A stretch of 64,000 nucleotides of DNA from Manihot esculenta (lineage: Eukaryota > Streptophyta > Magnoliopsida > Malpighiales > Euphorbiaceae), in contig NC_035170.2 of assembly GCF_001659605.2 (NCBI RefSeq), positions 6,758,001-6,822,000 on the forward strand. The letters are read 5' to 3'. Position 1 is the stretch's first letter. The number at the start of each line of letters is the position of its first letter. The notes under the pieces were generated by a model, which saw only the letters and a program-made list of their open reading frames with translations, made no database searches and was not told the DNA's origin. A program made the translations under genes and the position numbers. This document shows, piece by piece, positions 44,640 through 57,500 of the stretch.

Positions 44640-47600
44640 CATGCTGAAAATGTAATTGTAGCAGGTAAATGTCAAGCGGGTTAGGTTAGCCAACAGCGAC
44701 TTTTGTAATTTCTCTTCTTTCTTGTTATCCATGAAGTTACATGCTCTTTGCTTTTAATGTTCTTCGTTTGAGCAGTTACACTTCTTTTTTTCCCCAAAGA
44801 GAGCCACGGATAGAGAAAATGATACAAAGTTAAGTTATGTCAAAGGATTACAGAAAAATGAGTCATCTAATAGACATTTCCCATCTGAAAAATGAGTTGC
44901 TGTATTTCTCTTCCAATTTGCATATATATACATGATGCTGTGCAATTCATACAGGACCAAAACTGAACATGTGCTCTAAGGCACACTTTTAGTACTGTAA
45001 CGAGAACATATAGAAGCAGTGACATAGCAATGGGACCACAATTGGTGCAAAAAAAAAAAATCTCCGTAGTCTTACTTTATGTTGGGAATTTATGCCATTA
45101 CAAGGCAGCAAAATACTTTTTACAATGGTAACACTAAATTGGTTAACTAATGCACCATCTAATATTGAGGTAGCACACCTTTCAAGCATAGGTTAGCTAC
45201 CATATCTATAAAGCAATTGACCTGTTGGGGAATCTATTTGAATGATATTTTTTGGAAAAAGAGCCAACCACTCGAATAGCTAGAATTGCCACGCTACTAT
45301 CTAACATTGGAGGAGGCTAAAAGCACTGAAGAGCATCGTATAACCCTGCAAAATCTATTTTTTATTAAATGATCAAGAAGCCACCCTTCCACACACTTAA
45401 CTCCCTCTGGAACTGCTCAAACTCTCCTATGATAGCTGAGGAACGCCAAAGGCTTTTTGCAATGCCATGCATCATGCAACCTGTATGTTGGTCCTTTGAA
45501 CGAGTTTAATTTTGATAATGCCAACTTAATGAGTTCTAAGTTTTGAACGAGTTTAATTTTGATAATACCAACTTAATGAGTTCTAAATATCTATTTTCGA
45601 TGGTTTAAAAGTTCAAAGTTCAAAATAAAATATTTAAATATTGAAAAATCAAGGAAAGTACTATAATAGGAAAAAAGAAAATTCTGAAGACAATTCAAGA
45701 TAAATCAAATGAAGAAAAGTCAAGATAAGTATATTTTTGGGATTCAATGTAAAAGAGTGAGTGAATTGATCTGCCAATATTAAGTCATAAAATTTTTACT
45801 CTCATTTAATTTAAATAATTTTTTGAGCAAGTCTTTTAAGTTTATTGAAATTAGCTTATATAAAATTTTCAAAAACTAAAATTAGACATATAATTGTGGA
45901 TAGACTTTAAATTTAGGTATCTAATTTATGCTTGATTTATTCTGGCTAACTAATTTCAATATGTAAGTTAACTAATTTCAGTCTACACATTTTTCAATAT
46001 TACAGTGACTAATTTTTTCGAAAATTTATTACATTGAACAAATCTAGTAATTAGAAAGTAAAATTTTCAAACACCTTATATAAGAGATGTATTCTTTTCA
46101 TAAATTTTATAGGAAAGTATTGAATTTCTGAGTGCATTTGCAATCTTGTCTATTTGCTTTCATTTAAGAATTTGATCTTCATTAGCAAATCTTCTCTCTC
46201 CTCTTAATTATGCACGTATTATATCATCGCTCCTCAAAATGATTCGTCCTTAAATCAACCACCATATTAGCAAGAAATTGGTCAATATACATGTGAGAAT
46301 CACACACTCATACTTTGCAAAAGTTTTTGCAGCAACTTATAGTTTATTACTTGAATAGTCCATCATCATGGTAACTTCTTTAATACAATACTATTCCAAA
46401 CCAGTAACTATAGAATCAATGTAAAGGTCATATACAGATTGTTCATCATCACTTATATTCATCATATTTTGGTTCAATCTTTTTCCGGTAGATCTTTATG
46501 ATCTTTTCAGAAAAGTTCTCCTTAAATATGACTTGTTCTTCATTATGATTAGATTGTCACGGTAGTGACTGAGATTGCTTTCCCTATTGTAGCATATGCT
46601 TCTATAGAATTTTCACTTATTTTTAGAATTCCTTGATATGCACTTTTATGCGATCACATCCTTCACTTAGAGATTCAAGAATATCTTATTGGTCTGCTTG
46701 ATGGAACTCCTTATATCTTCTTGCACATGCCATACTAACTTTTTTTTAGAAATATAACTATTTTTTTCTTTTTTTATTATAAACTCGAAATACGAGATAA
46801 ACTAAGATAAAGTTGAAATTAAACAAAAATAATAATAAAACTTACGAAATAAATAAATATAGATAAATAATTGAAGCAGAATTCATGATCAACTTGTAAT
46901 AAAAAACCACATCACACAACTTGATATCTTTTAAGGTTGCTCTACTACACTCCTAACCAACTAATATGACTAGAAATATAGATAATCAAGCGATAATTTT
47001 AACTAGAAAATACTATAAAGAATTCTTAATTAGCTAACTAAGCATGAAATAATAAAATCCATATTAGAAGGCCAAAAGGTTGAACCTTGATAAGTTGCTA
47101 AATATGGACATACAAAGAATTAATCATCTTTGTATTAGATAAAAGAATCAAAGTTCTAAGAATAATTCTCATTGTAGAGAAAAATATCAATTCTAACTTA
47201 TTCTACTTATATACAGAATAAAAATGCTATTTATAGCTGCAAATCTCCTAATCCTATTTAGAATAGAAAAACAAAATAAATCCTAATTGAAATAGAAAAA
47301 AATAAAACAAATCCTAATTGAAATAGAAAAGTATAAGCTAATCCTATTTTAATAAGAAAAACTAAATCTAATCCTACTTAAATATGGACGGTCCAAAAAT
47401 CTCTTAATTGGAGAACGTGGAGAAAATCTAGGTTAAATTTTCTCTCTTAAAGTTTATTCAAAATAATTCAAAGACCAAAATAACAACAATAGAAATATAG
47501 GCTAGCATAAGAAAATATGGGTTCAGATCGTTAATTGTCCTAAGTGATTTTGATGCTTTTTATTGAATATTGCTGCAAATATCTTTTCATGATTGCCTGC

Positions 47601-47780
47601 ATACTTTTCAATTATAATTCTCATCTCATAAACCTTGCTTTCACTTTAAATAATTTGTTTTTTTTTTATGATTCAGAGGTTGGTTTCGAATTTTGGAGCT
47701 AATATTTTTGAAGAAGATTAAATCTCTTGTGCTCTTCAAATTGTGAAAAAATAATATCCCACACACATAGCAAAGAGCAC
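44640..47780. other. Intergenic, 3' flank and decayed repeats
   Basis: The 3' flank of the membrane-protein gene (to about 44800), then AT-rich DNA. A short direct duplication lies near 45505-45585 (GAACGAGTTTAATTTTGATA twice). About 46190-46260 (minus strand AAGGACGAATCATTTTGAGG) and 46900-47400 (minus strand TATAAATAG with repeated AATTAGGATTTGTTTTATTT) look like decayed LTR-retrotransposon ends, unproven. No gene seen. Confidence 0.45.
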
Positions 47781-48560
47781 ATGGAAGATAGTGTTAGTAT
47801 TTCTGTAATCTATTAGCTAGGTCACTTTTCCAAGCATCAAGCAATACTGAATTTCAATTTGTAATACATGATCTTGTAGTGGGACTTGTTGCTAGTGGGA
47901 CATGTTTTAGATTAGAGTATGAATTTGGTGGCTGATGAAGGATTCAAAAAAGAAAAAGCTCATCACTTATCTTATATTTGAGGCCATTGTGATGACATTA
48001 AAAGATTCAAGCCATTTTACAAATCCAATTGTTTGAGAACTTTCTTACCCCTATCACTAAAGTAGGAAGAAAGCTATGAAGCAAGTGATATCCCTTCTAA
48101 TTTGGTATCAAAGCTAGGATGTTTAAGGGTGCTATCTTTTAGTCATTACCACATGATCACTAAGCTACCAGATTCCATTAGTGACTTGAAACATTTGAGG
48201 TATCTTAACCTTTCATACACTAAAATTAGAATAATACCTAAGTCAACAACTTCTTTGTGGAATTTACAAACCTAGATATTAGAAGAATGTTCATGTCTTT
48301 AAGAATTGCCTTCAAAAAAGGAAATTTGATCAACCTGTGCCATCTTGATATTACAAATATATGTTTAGAAAAAAGGATATTGTTGATAGTCAAAAAACTT
48401 AAGAAGCCTTCAAACTTTGTCTAATTTTCTTGTGGGTAAAGATAGTGGAGTTGGTCTAGCAATTTTGATGAACTTAAAATTTCTTCAAGGCGCACTTCAT
48501 ATCTCAAGGTTGGAGAATATGGCTAATGCTTTGCATGTGAGTGGTAGCTAATTTAATGTT
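47780..48560 (+). pseudogene. CC-NBS-LRR (RPP13-like) resistance gene relic
   Basis: Stop-riddled plus-strand remains of an intracellular immune receptor. In order: FQASSNTEFQFVIHDLV and GLVASGTCFRLEYEFGG, matching the 'SFFQ...FVMHDLV.DLA..ASGE.CFRLE' end of the NB-ARC domain (MHD motif appears as IHD); an HCDDIKRFKPFYK, LRTFLPL linker; and leucine-rich repeats read with frame changes (ITKLPDSISDLKHLRYLNLS, ECSCL-ELP, GNLINLCHLDITN, LMNLKFLQGALHISRLENMA). The upstream CC and P-loop parts and most of the LRRs are absent. Function of intact relatives: recognition of pathogen effectors, triggering defence. This copy cannot encode a receptor. Confidence 0.75.
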
Positions 48561-48619
48561 TTAACTCCAACAAAAATCTCATCAAGGAGGACGGTTAGAG
48601 GTGATGAAGATTTTGTGCA

Positions 48620-49060
48620 ATAAAAGTCTTCTTGATATGATGCATCTTGTGAAAATTAGATAAATAATTATTTTTACAAAATGAGGCCATACTTAAGCAT
48701 GTGTATGGCTTGACTTTAAGACCATCTTTATATAAAGGGCAATGGTAGCAGCTGAAAATCTAAAAGAGAGAGTGTGTAAGAAAGAAAATAGAGTGATAAA
48801 AAGTGAGAGTTGAGAAGATAAAGAAGGAAAAGAAACAAAATATTTGTGTTTTTATGTATTTCTCTATTTTATAAATAAAATTTATTTTTATTTTCTCTAC
48901 ATATCCTTTTCGACATAATGTTTAGAGATTTGTTTTTATTAAACTCAAGAATCCTATACTTTTATTCTTTTTTTACCGTGGAGAATGTTGATCTCAGTTA
49001 TATTCCATTTTAGAATTCTACTTTTATGTTCTCAGTCGAAAAGTGGTATCTGAATATTTA
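48620..49060 (+). mobile_element. Possible LTR end with primer-site relic
   Basis: Inside or just after the resistance-gene relic is a stretch with a TATA-like TATATAAAGGGC (about 48729), AGAGAGAGTG, a T-rich 3' part and then GTGGTATCTGAATATTTAG at about 49046, resembling a mutated initiator-tRNA primer site. It may be a decayed LTR element (copia-like?) that cut the gene. No internal domains were seen. Confidence 0.3.
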
Positions 49061-52000
49061 GAACTTTATATTCTAATTTCAACAATTGCTATATTTGTGC
49101 ATCATTAATTTAATGATGATGACAGTAAAATAGATAAAATTAATATCATAACACTATTAGTATCCTAAGTATTGTTCAATGGTAATATGAAGCCCCTTAT
49201 CATTTTAAAATAATGGGCTAAGCCTAAATAACCTTAAAAAAGCTAACTCGAGGAAAATAGTGCCTAAAATTTTATAAGGAGCACATCACCATTAGGCTAA
49301 ACTAATATGGGAATTTAATACCATTTTTTTGGATAATTTACAAGGAAGTCCCTGAAAAATGACTAAACCTATAAATTAGTCCCTCACTAAACTAAAGTTT
49401 TGGTAATAAACTAGTCATGAATTTTTATTTAATATAGTAAATTGATCCTTCTATTAAAATTATGTTCACGTTATCCTTGGTTGATATGAAAATGACCATA
49501 TGCCTAAAAAATTAACTTAAAAAGAGTAATTATAACTCAACAACATCCCTTGCCTCCTTTTGTAGCTCCTCCCCCTTTTCTTTATTGTCTATTCTTCATC
49601 CTCCATTTCTAGTAGCCTCATATTTTTATTTTTATAATTCTAGTTTGCTCTTTCCTTGCTCTACCTTAGCAACCTTAAGGAAATCGTATTCGTTCACAAC
49701 ATATTTGAAGGAGTTGAGGCTACAAAGATCATGTGGCAGAGAATAAACTCTTGGTCCCAATGATCGTGCGTTAAAGATCATGGGCTACAATCCTAATCTC
49801 GATTTGGCCCGTAAGATTGGATCTTACTACAGTCTCACATATTCCTTCACTGTATTGCAGGTTTTGATAAGAGATTGAACTATTGGTTTTGAATTTTATT
49901 TTGCTCTATAGAAAAGAGAGATCAAACAAAAAGAACTTGAAAAAAAGAAAAAAGTTAAAGGTGAAAAAGAAAGATCATATAATAGTGCAAACCTTGTTTT
50001 GTCTTGTTGTTAGACTATATATTGTTGAATTCCATATTGATTTAGGATAGGGATAATGTAGCCCTTATAAGGAGTTTATGCATTCTTCCCTTCCCTGAAA
50101 CTAATTTTTAAGATGAGTTGGACCTAACCTAAATTTAATATGGTATTGAAACCTCCCACTAATGTTAGACTTTCTGTAAATATTTCACACTCTAGTATAG
50201 TCTTATGTATGAGAGGGTGTGTTGATTAGGATAATGTGCCACTTATAAGAGTTTTAAACACTCCTCCTCCGGAGCTAGCTTATAGGGTAAATTAGGACCG
50301 ATTCAAATTTAATATATATATCCACTTTTCTTTATATATTTTGAAAGTTCAAATCATGAAGATGGGAAATCAAGTTCACCTTGTTGAAGGGATAGTACTG
50401 TAGATGAAATGAGAATTTGATTCTTCAATGAGTTGTACTTCATCAACACACCCATTAAGGTCCTCAAAAGATTGTTTTTGTTGATGGGTAGAGGCTCTTA
50501 TCTTATTTATCCAGATCACTACTCTTGCTTCTGTATATCTAGTAAAAAAAATTATTAAAGTGAAAGAAAAAATGGCAACAAATGTAGCTTCTTACCTAAA
50601 GGACCCAAAACTCCAACCATCTTGAACCTTTCCACCTCATAAGGGTATTATTGTTATTAAAAAAAATATATAAACTTTAAGTAAAACAAAGACTAACGGT
50701 GAACTGTTACTTTTAACAGAATGATCAATTTGTTACACGGAGCTTAAACTTAAGGATTTCCTTGTTATCAAAATTTTAATTGTTGACTAATATATAAATT
50801 TGATCAAAACTCAAGAACTTGCATATAAACTACTCTTGTTTTTTCTATCTTTAAAAAATTTATGATCCTTATATGAAAATCCTCATTATCAAGTAACCAA
50901 AAAGCTCCTCAAGTATATATGTTATCCCTTGATGCTAACATCTAGCATTCAAAATGCTACTTGATTCCATTATACTTCTCCAAGCATAGCTTAAATTATT
51001 GACATTGATATTTCAAAAAAAAAAAGTTATAGGAAAAGTATAAAAGCTTCATAAATCAGAATTAGGCCTTTGAAGTAAATGTTATTCTCGCTTTACAAGA
51101 AGTGCTAGATTGAAAATATACAAACAAACCCCTATATAATCTTTAGGCCAACAAAGTACTTCGTCCGTCATTCTCCTACGCATAAGCACTCATTTGTTGT
51201 TCCAACCAACGATAACCATCAACCAAAAAAAAAAAAAAACTCATAATATAAATTCATTATTATTTGAGCCATAGAACATAGAAGAATTCTTTCTGCCAGC
51301 CTTAGACAATAATTTTTTCTTCCACCAGGAATCGCAATTAGTAAGTTACATATTAAAATCACTATATTCAACCTAAACTTAATTATTATTTTCAATACTG
51401 GATCCTTTTCAAATTCAATTATAATTTATCTTATATTATTATAAAATATATATTTATGTTTGATTAATTATTTATATAAACAGAGGCAGATAATAAATAA
51501 TCATAAAATTTAATTTCGATTCTAACTCATTATAGATATTAATTTTATATCCAAATTCGTCTCAAGTCTAATCATGTACTATCCAAAATCATTATATTAA
51601 AAATCGATCAGAACATATATCTGAAAATATTTAACGGAGTTATCATCCTTGATCTTGAAGTCTTTTCTGAACCCTATCCACAAAATATGCAAACATTCCT
51701 TTTTGTTGTGACATATTAATGTTGGTAAATATAGTATTTACTAGAATTAAACGGTTGCTCTACCCCAACATATTCCAAATATTCGTTTTAATTTCTACCT
51801 TAGTATTTGGACTAAGTAGATGCTAAGATATTCCGTAATTAACTTGCCGACCTCACGCATCATTCATTTAAAGCAAATAAATGTGTAATTATGCTAATTT
51901 CATGATCATTTGCTTTAAAGAAGAAAATAACTATTTGCATGAGACTAGGGAATTTCAAATTTAAGAATACTGATAGTTAAAAAAAAAATTAAAAAAAAAA

Positions 52001-53980
52001 CTTCTTATAATTATTGTTTTTGACATTAAAAATTATGAGTGTTAATTTTGATAATATAAACTAAAATCAGTTTGAGAATATGGTAAAAAAAAAAAAGTAG
52101 CAATATTTTTTATATACATCTGAAGTGAGGAAAAGGAGAAAAATATTTTTTAAATTATACATTCTATTCAATAATTTTTTTAAACATTTTCAATAAAAGA
52201 ATTAATATTTAGTTTCTCTCCTACAGAATAATATATAGAATACATTTTTTTTTAGATTACGACACATGTATATTATTTATTTAACCTAGTTAGATGAAAA
52301 GTAATCGAATAATAAGATAGTACGACATCTAGACCTTCAGTATTTTAGACATATAAAGAACTCTAAATGGTCTCCCACATAGCATTGAGAATAAGGATAT
52401 TCAAACTCTCAAATCTAATATTGTTAAAAATAACATGGTTTTAATTGACTCGATATTAAAAAGTTAATTGTCCAGCATTAATGAGCTGCTGCCATGATTC
52501 ACTCGAAGGAAATATGTAACAAACATATTCCGTACAAACAAAGTATATATATTACAAAATATGTATATTCTTCTCACGGCATTTTATTTTCTTAAACTTT
52601 TTAACTTCAGAAAGTTTTATCCAACTTCATTGCTACTTTCATTTACTAAATCAAATCCATTTAATATACCAAATTCTAAATCAGTCTACATATTATAATC
52701 TTACTCCAAATGTCAATCTCATCAACATGAAAATTTATTAGATAATTTCATAATTTAAAAAATATATTAATATATCTCTGAAATTTTAAAATATCTATTA
52801 ATCAAACTATTTGTTAATTCTAATAATTAAATGTTCGAGAAAAGTCTAAAATATTTTTAATATTAGGAGATTAATTAATAATTTTTATAAAAAAAATTTT
52901 AAAAAATTTTAATATATTTTTTAAAATAAAGAAACTAACTACTAATCAATTTTTTCATACTATAAAAAATTAAATAATAAATATTTAACAGCAGATATAA
53001 AGATTAATTAATATTTTTTTTAAAATGTCAATATATTTTTTAAAATTAAAAAAATAATTTCTCCATAAAAATTAAATAATAATTTTTTTTTATAAAAAAT
53101 CATCTTTAAATAATAATAAAAATTATAAGGCTGAAGAAGAAAAGCATAAATAAAAATGTGATTGGAGGTTCAACTACCACCTTACATCCATAAATAAACC
53201 CACCGCTACTGCTTGCTGAGATGTGGACTGACCACGTTAAACTAGAGAGAGAAGCTTGTTAACAAGGAACAGTAGAAAACCAACTTGGGGTTTATAGAAA
53301 GTTCCCTCAATGAAGAAAGGGCAACAAACTATCAAACTTCTGATGATTTGAATATTGAAATTCCAACCTTTAAATTTTCAGATTAGCTGTACAGACAAAT
53401 AGTAATGCCTAAATATAACTTAGAGTGTAAAGTAGAAGATGTACTCGATGAAGAGAGACAAAATAAAACTAACAGCTAAATGTTTGAAAATTTTTAATTT
53501 AATAACTATTTTCAATTCAAAAATTAACTTTTTTTTTTTCGTTTTTAATTTCCCTTATTTTTTAAATGCAACAGCGAAAACAGAAAACAACAACGAAGAT
53601 TCTTGTTTCAGTTTTAACCACAAATCAGTTTCTCCACTATGAACATTTTTATTTATTTTCTAATTACACAGGAAACTTAAAAAACTATTTTTAGTTTTTA
53701 AAAAATAAAAAACCCAAAAACTAATAATGATATAATTAATTTGTTGATTTCTCTTAATTTCTCAGCTAAATCAACCTTAAACCAAAACTTATGAAGAAAT
53801 TTAAACATAAAGATAAAAATAGGGCTCAAATTAAACATCCACAATATAGACACTAAACATTAAGCACATGTTATCAAACCCGTGACGAGCAAGACATCCA
53901 GCAAGGCCAAAATGCAATATTCTTTAGTCTTTTAATGCAATATTTCTTTGTATGCATGTTCGGAAAGAAAATAATAATTA
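49060..53980. other. Gene-free AT-rich intergenic DNA
   Basis: Long AT-rich stretch with homopolymer runs. Blocks of better composition near 49680-50420 read like decayed non-coding repeat. The frame at 53439-53642 is AT-rich and unsupported. I see no gene, RNA gene or identifiable element. Confidence 0.5.
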
Positions 53981-53989
53981 AATGAGACT

Positions 53990-54108
53990 TTTGCTATAAA
54001 ATTATTTAGGGACCTGTACAATACCTTGTTTTGGTACAGTTGGCCGTGACTGGAACTCAAACTAGAGATTACATAGCCGACAATGCCATACCACTGAGCT
54101 AAAGCTCA
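53990..54108 (-). mobile_element. tRNA-headed SINE, minus strand
   Basis: Reading the minus strand from about 54107: GAGCTTTAGCTCAGTGGTAT (pol III A box TAGCTCAGTGG at 54101-54091), then about 30 bp later GAGTTCCAGTC (B-box-like, 54058-54048), then a short unrelated tail AACTGTACC, GGTATTGTACAGGTCCC. The tRNA-like head without a foldable acceptor stem suggests an Au-type SINE rather than a tRNA gene. The 3' end is approximate. Confidence 0.55.
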
Positions 54109-54519
54109 CTGATTTATACAGTTCATAATCTTATTAGAATAATTGAAAATCATAATAACAAATGGCAATATGCTATCCTAACAACGGGATGAAAAACTAT
54201 ACCACCGTAACACACATTAGGTCTTCAATGCAACACTTCCAACTTTCCCTTCTGCTACCCAGGAATGAGTAGTCTAAAGATGCTTTACAGCTAACTCTAT
54301 ATTCTCTATGCGAATGGTTCCGAGACCCGTACGAAATAAGAGGGTCTATCCTAATGTGCTAGCATTGATGCTTTCATTGCTTGAGATCTGGCATAAATTT
54401 TCCAACTAAGCTTCACAATCTATCTAAATGATCTTCTCTTGAGGATAAATCTCAACTAATAAATGACAAAAATTGATGCCTTGAACCTATGTCTGGATAA
54501 GGCAAATTTTATTGATTCT

Positions 54520-57500
54520 TTATTCTGTCTCAAAATAACCATCATAAATAGAAAGCCGATCAAACGCATCAAAGTTTGCTTTTAGTCCAACAAACTGACT
54601 ACCTAGTTGAGCACAACCTGCTTCTGGCCAGCGGCAACCTCCATCTGTTGTTCGTAACGGGCATAGAGTTTCACACAGTCTACTAATAGAATTGTTGGGA
54701 GCATCTTCTGCAGCTACTGTAATTGAAACAGATAGATCTGACTTCTCATCATGCCGCAGATTACCATCAGATTTACTTCTTGAAGAAGAATACATGAGTT
54801 TCTGTGGAGTTTCTCTGGTGTTGCTTTCAACATCCACAGTAGTATCACCACTTCTTGCAAAGTGAACCTTGCATCCAAATGACTGGATGGCTCTTTTTAT
54901 GGCTGCATTTTCCTTGCTGGCCCTCTTTGCCAAGGCCGCTGCAGAGCTACTGATCTGCTTCTCATTTGACAATTCTGCAGATAATGATTCCATGGATATA
55001 GCCATTTCCTTAGCTTTTCTTTCTGCCACTTCTTTTGCCTGTTAGAATTAACCCACCCAATGATGTAATAAGAAAATTACAATCCAATCTTGTAATTTGG
55101 TTGAACCTAACAAAATGTCTACAACAGCAGCCTCTCTAAGATTTATTTGAAAAAGGAAGAAAACGACATGCTATTGGCTTCAGAAAACAAAATGTAACCA
55201 GAGTGATCTAGAACCAATAGAACACAACAAAAGATCATTTATATACCTGCGGCTATTATGATTTGAAACGCTAAACGAACACTAATTAGGAATCTCAAAC
55301 CAACATAACTTCCTAAATAAATAAAAATCCACTCCCCATATTTTTTTCCTAATATAGGTACTCATAAAATCGCTAGAAAACCCTGCATCACGTAGCCCAC
55401 AATATTTTGCATTTCCTATAGACTATTCAGGTTCGTCCAGGCAAAAGCCAAGTAGTGGAAAATTTCCAATCAGTCACATGTTAAGAAATAATCATCATAC
55501 AGGCTTTGTACCAGGAAAACATAATATAAATATGTTACCTTCTGTAGTTCAAAAAATTTCATTGACATGTTCCTACACTGAGCTTCAAGTTCTCCAGCTT
55601 GGGCTTCTGAGGGACAAGCCCATCGCAGATGGAATTTTGGCCAAAGAGTTGGGGCTAAGGCTGCTGCTGGAGGCAACAATGGACCATCATGCTTATGTGG
55701 ATCATAGAAAAGGTTATAGTGCAAATGAGACCTCCCTTCCAGAGAGCGCAAATCAGTCAAATAAGCCCACATGCATGCACAAGCTTCAGAGACACCAACT
55801 TGCTGCCTCTCCTTTTCACTGAAATAGGGACAGAAAACTCAAAAATAATAATAATAATAATAAAAGAAAAAAAGGAAAATGAAAAGTATTTCTGATGCTT
55901 TCCAAACATTAAGATCCGACATAGTTGAAATTGCTTTGTTGAAAATTCCATTTTATGCTTCCTTCTAGCATAACAAAATAAGCCAGTACGCAATGGCATT
56001 GGTAGTCAAGCTTGAATAGAACCATCAGAGGGTGGTTCTCATGATAAAATCCTTAGATTATGCATTTTGCATCGACTAGCCTCTTATCCCAGCCAAATAA
56101 AACCAATAATCCCCAAATGTCATCACATTTTTTTTGAGGAACTTACAGCTGAGTACAACTACTATGAAACACAAAGGGAAAATGTTAATTTCAATTGTGA
56201 AAAGGAGTCCTTGATTCCGTTTCTCCAGCTCCAAAAATTAAACATGGCACTAAAATGATGATCCATGTAGGAGGGAGATAAGACCAATGCACAAAGAAAC
56301 TACAGGCTTATAAAAATTCATCTTTGGACAATTCTACAAACAAGTTAACTGGATAATGTTGAGAGCATGGTTTTAAACAACGACCATTAAATTAGTAACG
56401 GCCATTATTTAAAGGAAATTTAACTTACTGTTACCATTACCTGTTATTTAAGGGGATTTTTTAAATTTGCAGCTGTAAAGGCTGTTACTCGCATTATATA
56501 AACAGCCGTTACTGATCATTAAGGCTTATTGGAAAAAAAAATCCAAAAATTTATGAAGTTTCACATTTATATCCTAGTTTAAAATTTTGGATAATAAAGT
56601 CAATTCTTTCACATTTGCCTCAATTTTAGCTATTAACCTTGAACAATTTTGCCAAAATTTTTTTAATTCTCTTGTCATGCTATGTATTACTTTTTTTTTT
56701 TTTTGAAGAAATGCTATGTATTACTTAAAAGGCCTATTAGATAAAAAAATCTAAATATTTACATTAAATTTATATTTATATCCAAAACTTTAAATTTTAA
56801 AAAATAAAGCCAATCCTTTTCAATTTGTCACAATTATAATCAAGTGGACTAAATTAAACCTGAAAAAATTAATGGTAAATTACAATAGACTCTAAAGTTT
56901 TATATTAATAAAACTTATGGTCCTTTAATTTAAATTTTATATTGAAGGTCAATTTATTTTATATTTATCATATATAATATTAAACATACTATATTGAATA
57001 AATACTTATTACAAATAAATTCCCATTACATAAAATATCACATGTAAATATTATATATTAAAATATTTCACTAGATGTTTATACTCAACATTATAAATTA
57101 TATACTTATTTTTAATATATGGAAAACAATATTGCATATCAATAATACTAAATAAAATGAAATATTATATATTTTAGTCTATAAAGTCATCCCCTTGATG
57201 ATCACATAAATGCTCACATCTCTTAGCCACATTTTTCATAAGTTGTTTGAGCTATTCAATACTTTTCCTCTTTGTTTTGCTCACGTATATCATAAATATG
57301 CTTGTGATACATATTAATTTATTAGCCTATTGGACAAAAACTATACTTCACATCAATAATATTAAAATAAAATGAAATATACATATTTTAATCTATAGTT
57401 GTTTTACATTTAAAATTTTTTATTAATCTACAATAAATATGTAAAAAGTTAGAATGAGAAGTAAAATCGAATTAACAAAAAATACATTGCTAAAATAAAA

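Noticed and set aside
53439..53642. 67-residue plus-strand frame
   Set aside because: Very AT-rich, Asn/Phe/Ile-dominated and without motif or splice context.
54048..54107. A tRNA gene
   Set aside because: A- and B-box-like motifs are present but the acceptor stem and a normal anticodon arm cannot be folded; a SINE head fits better.
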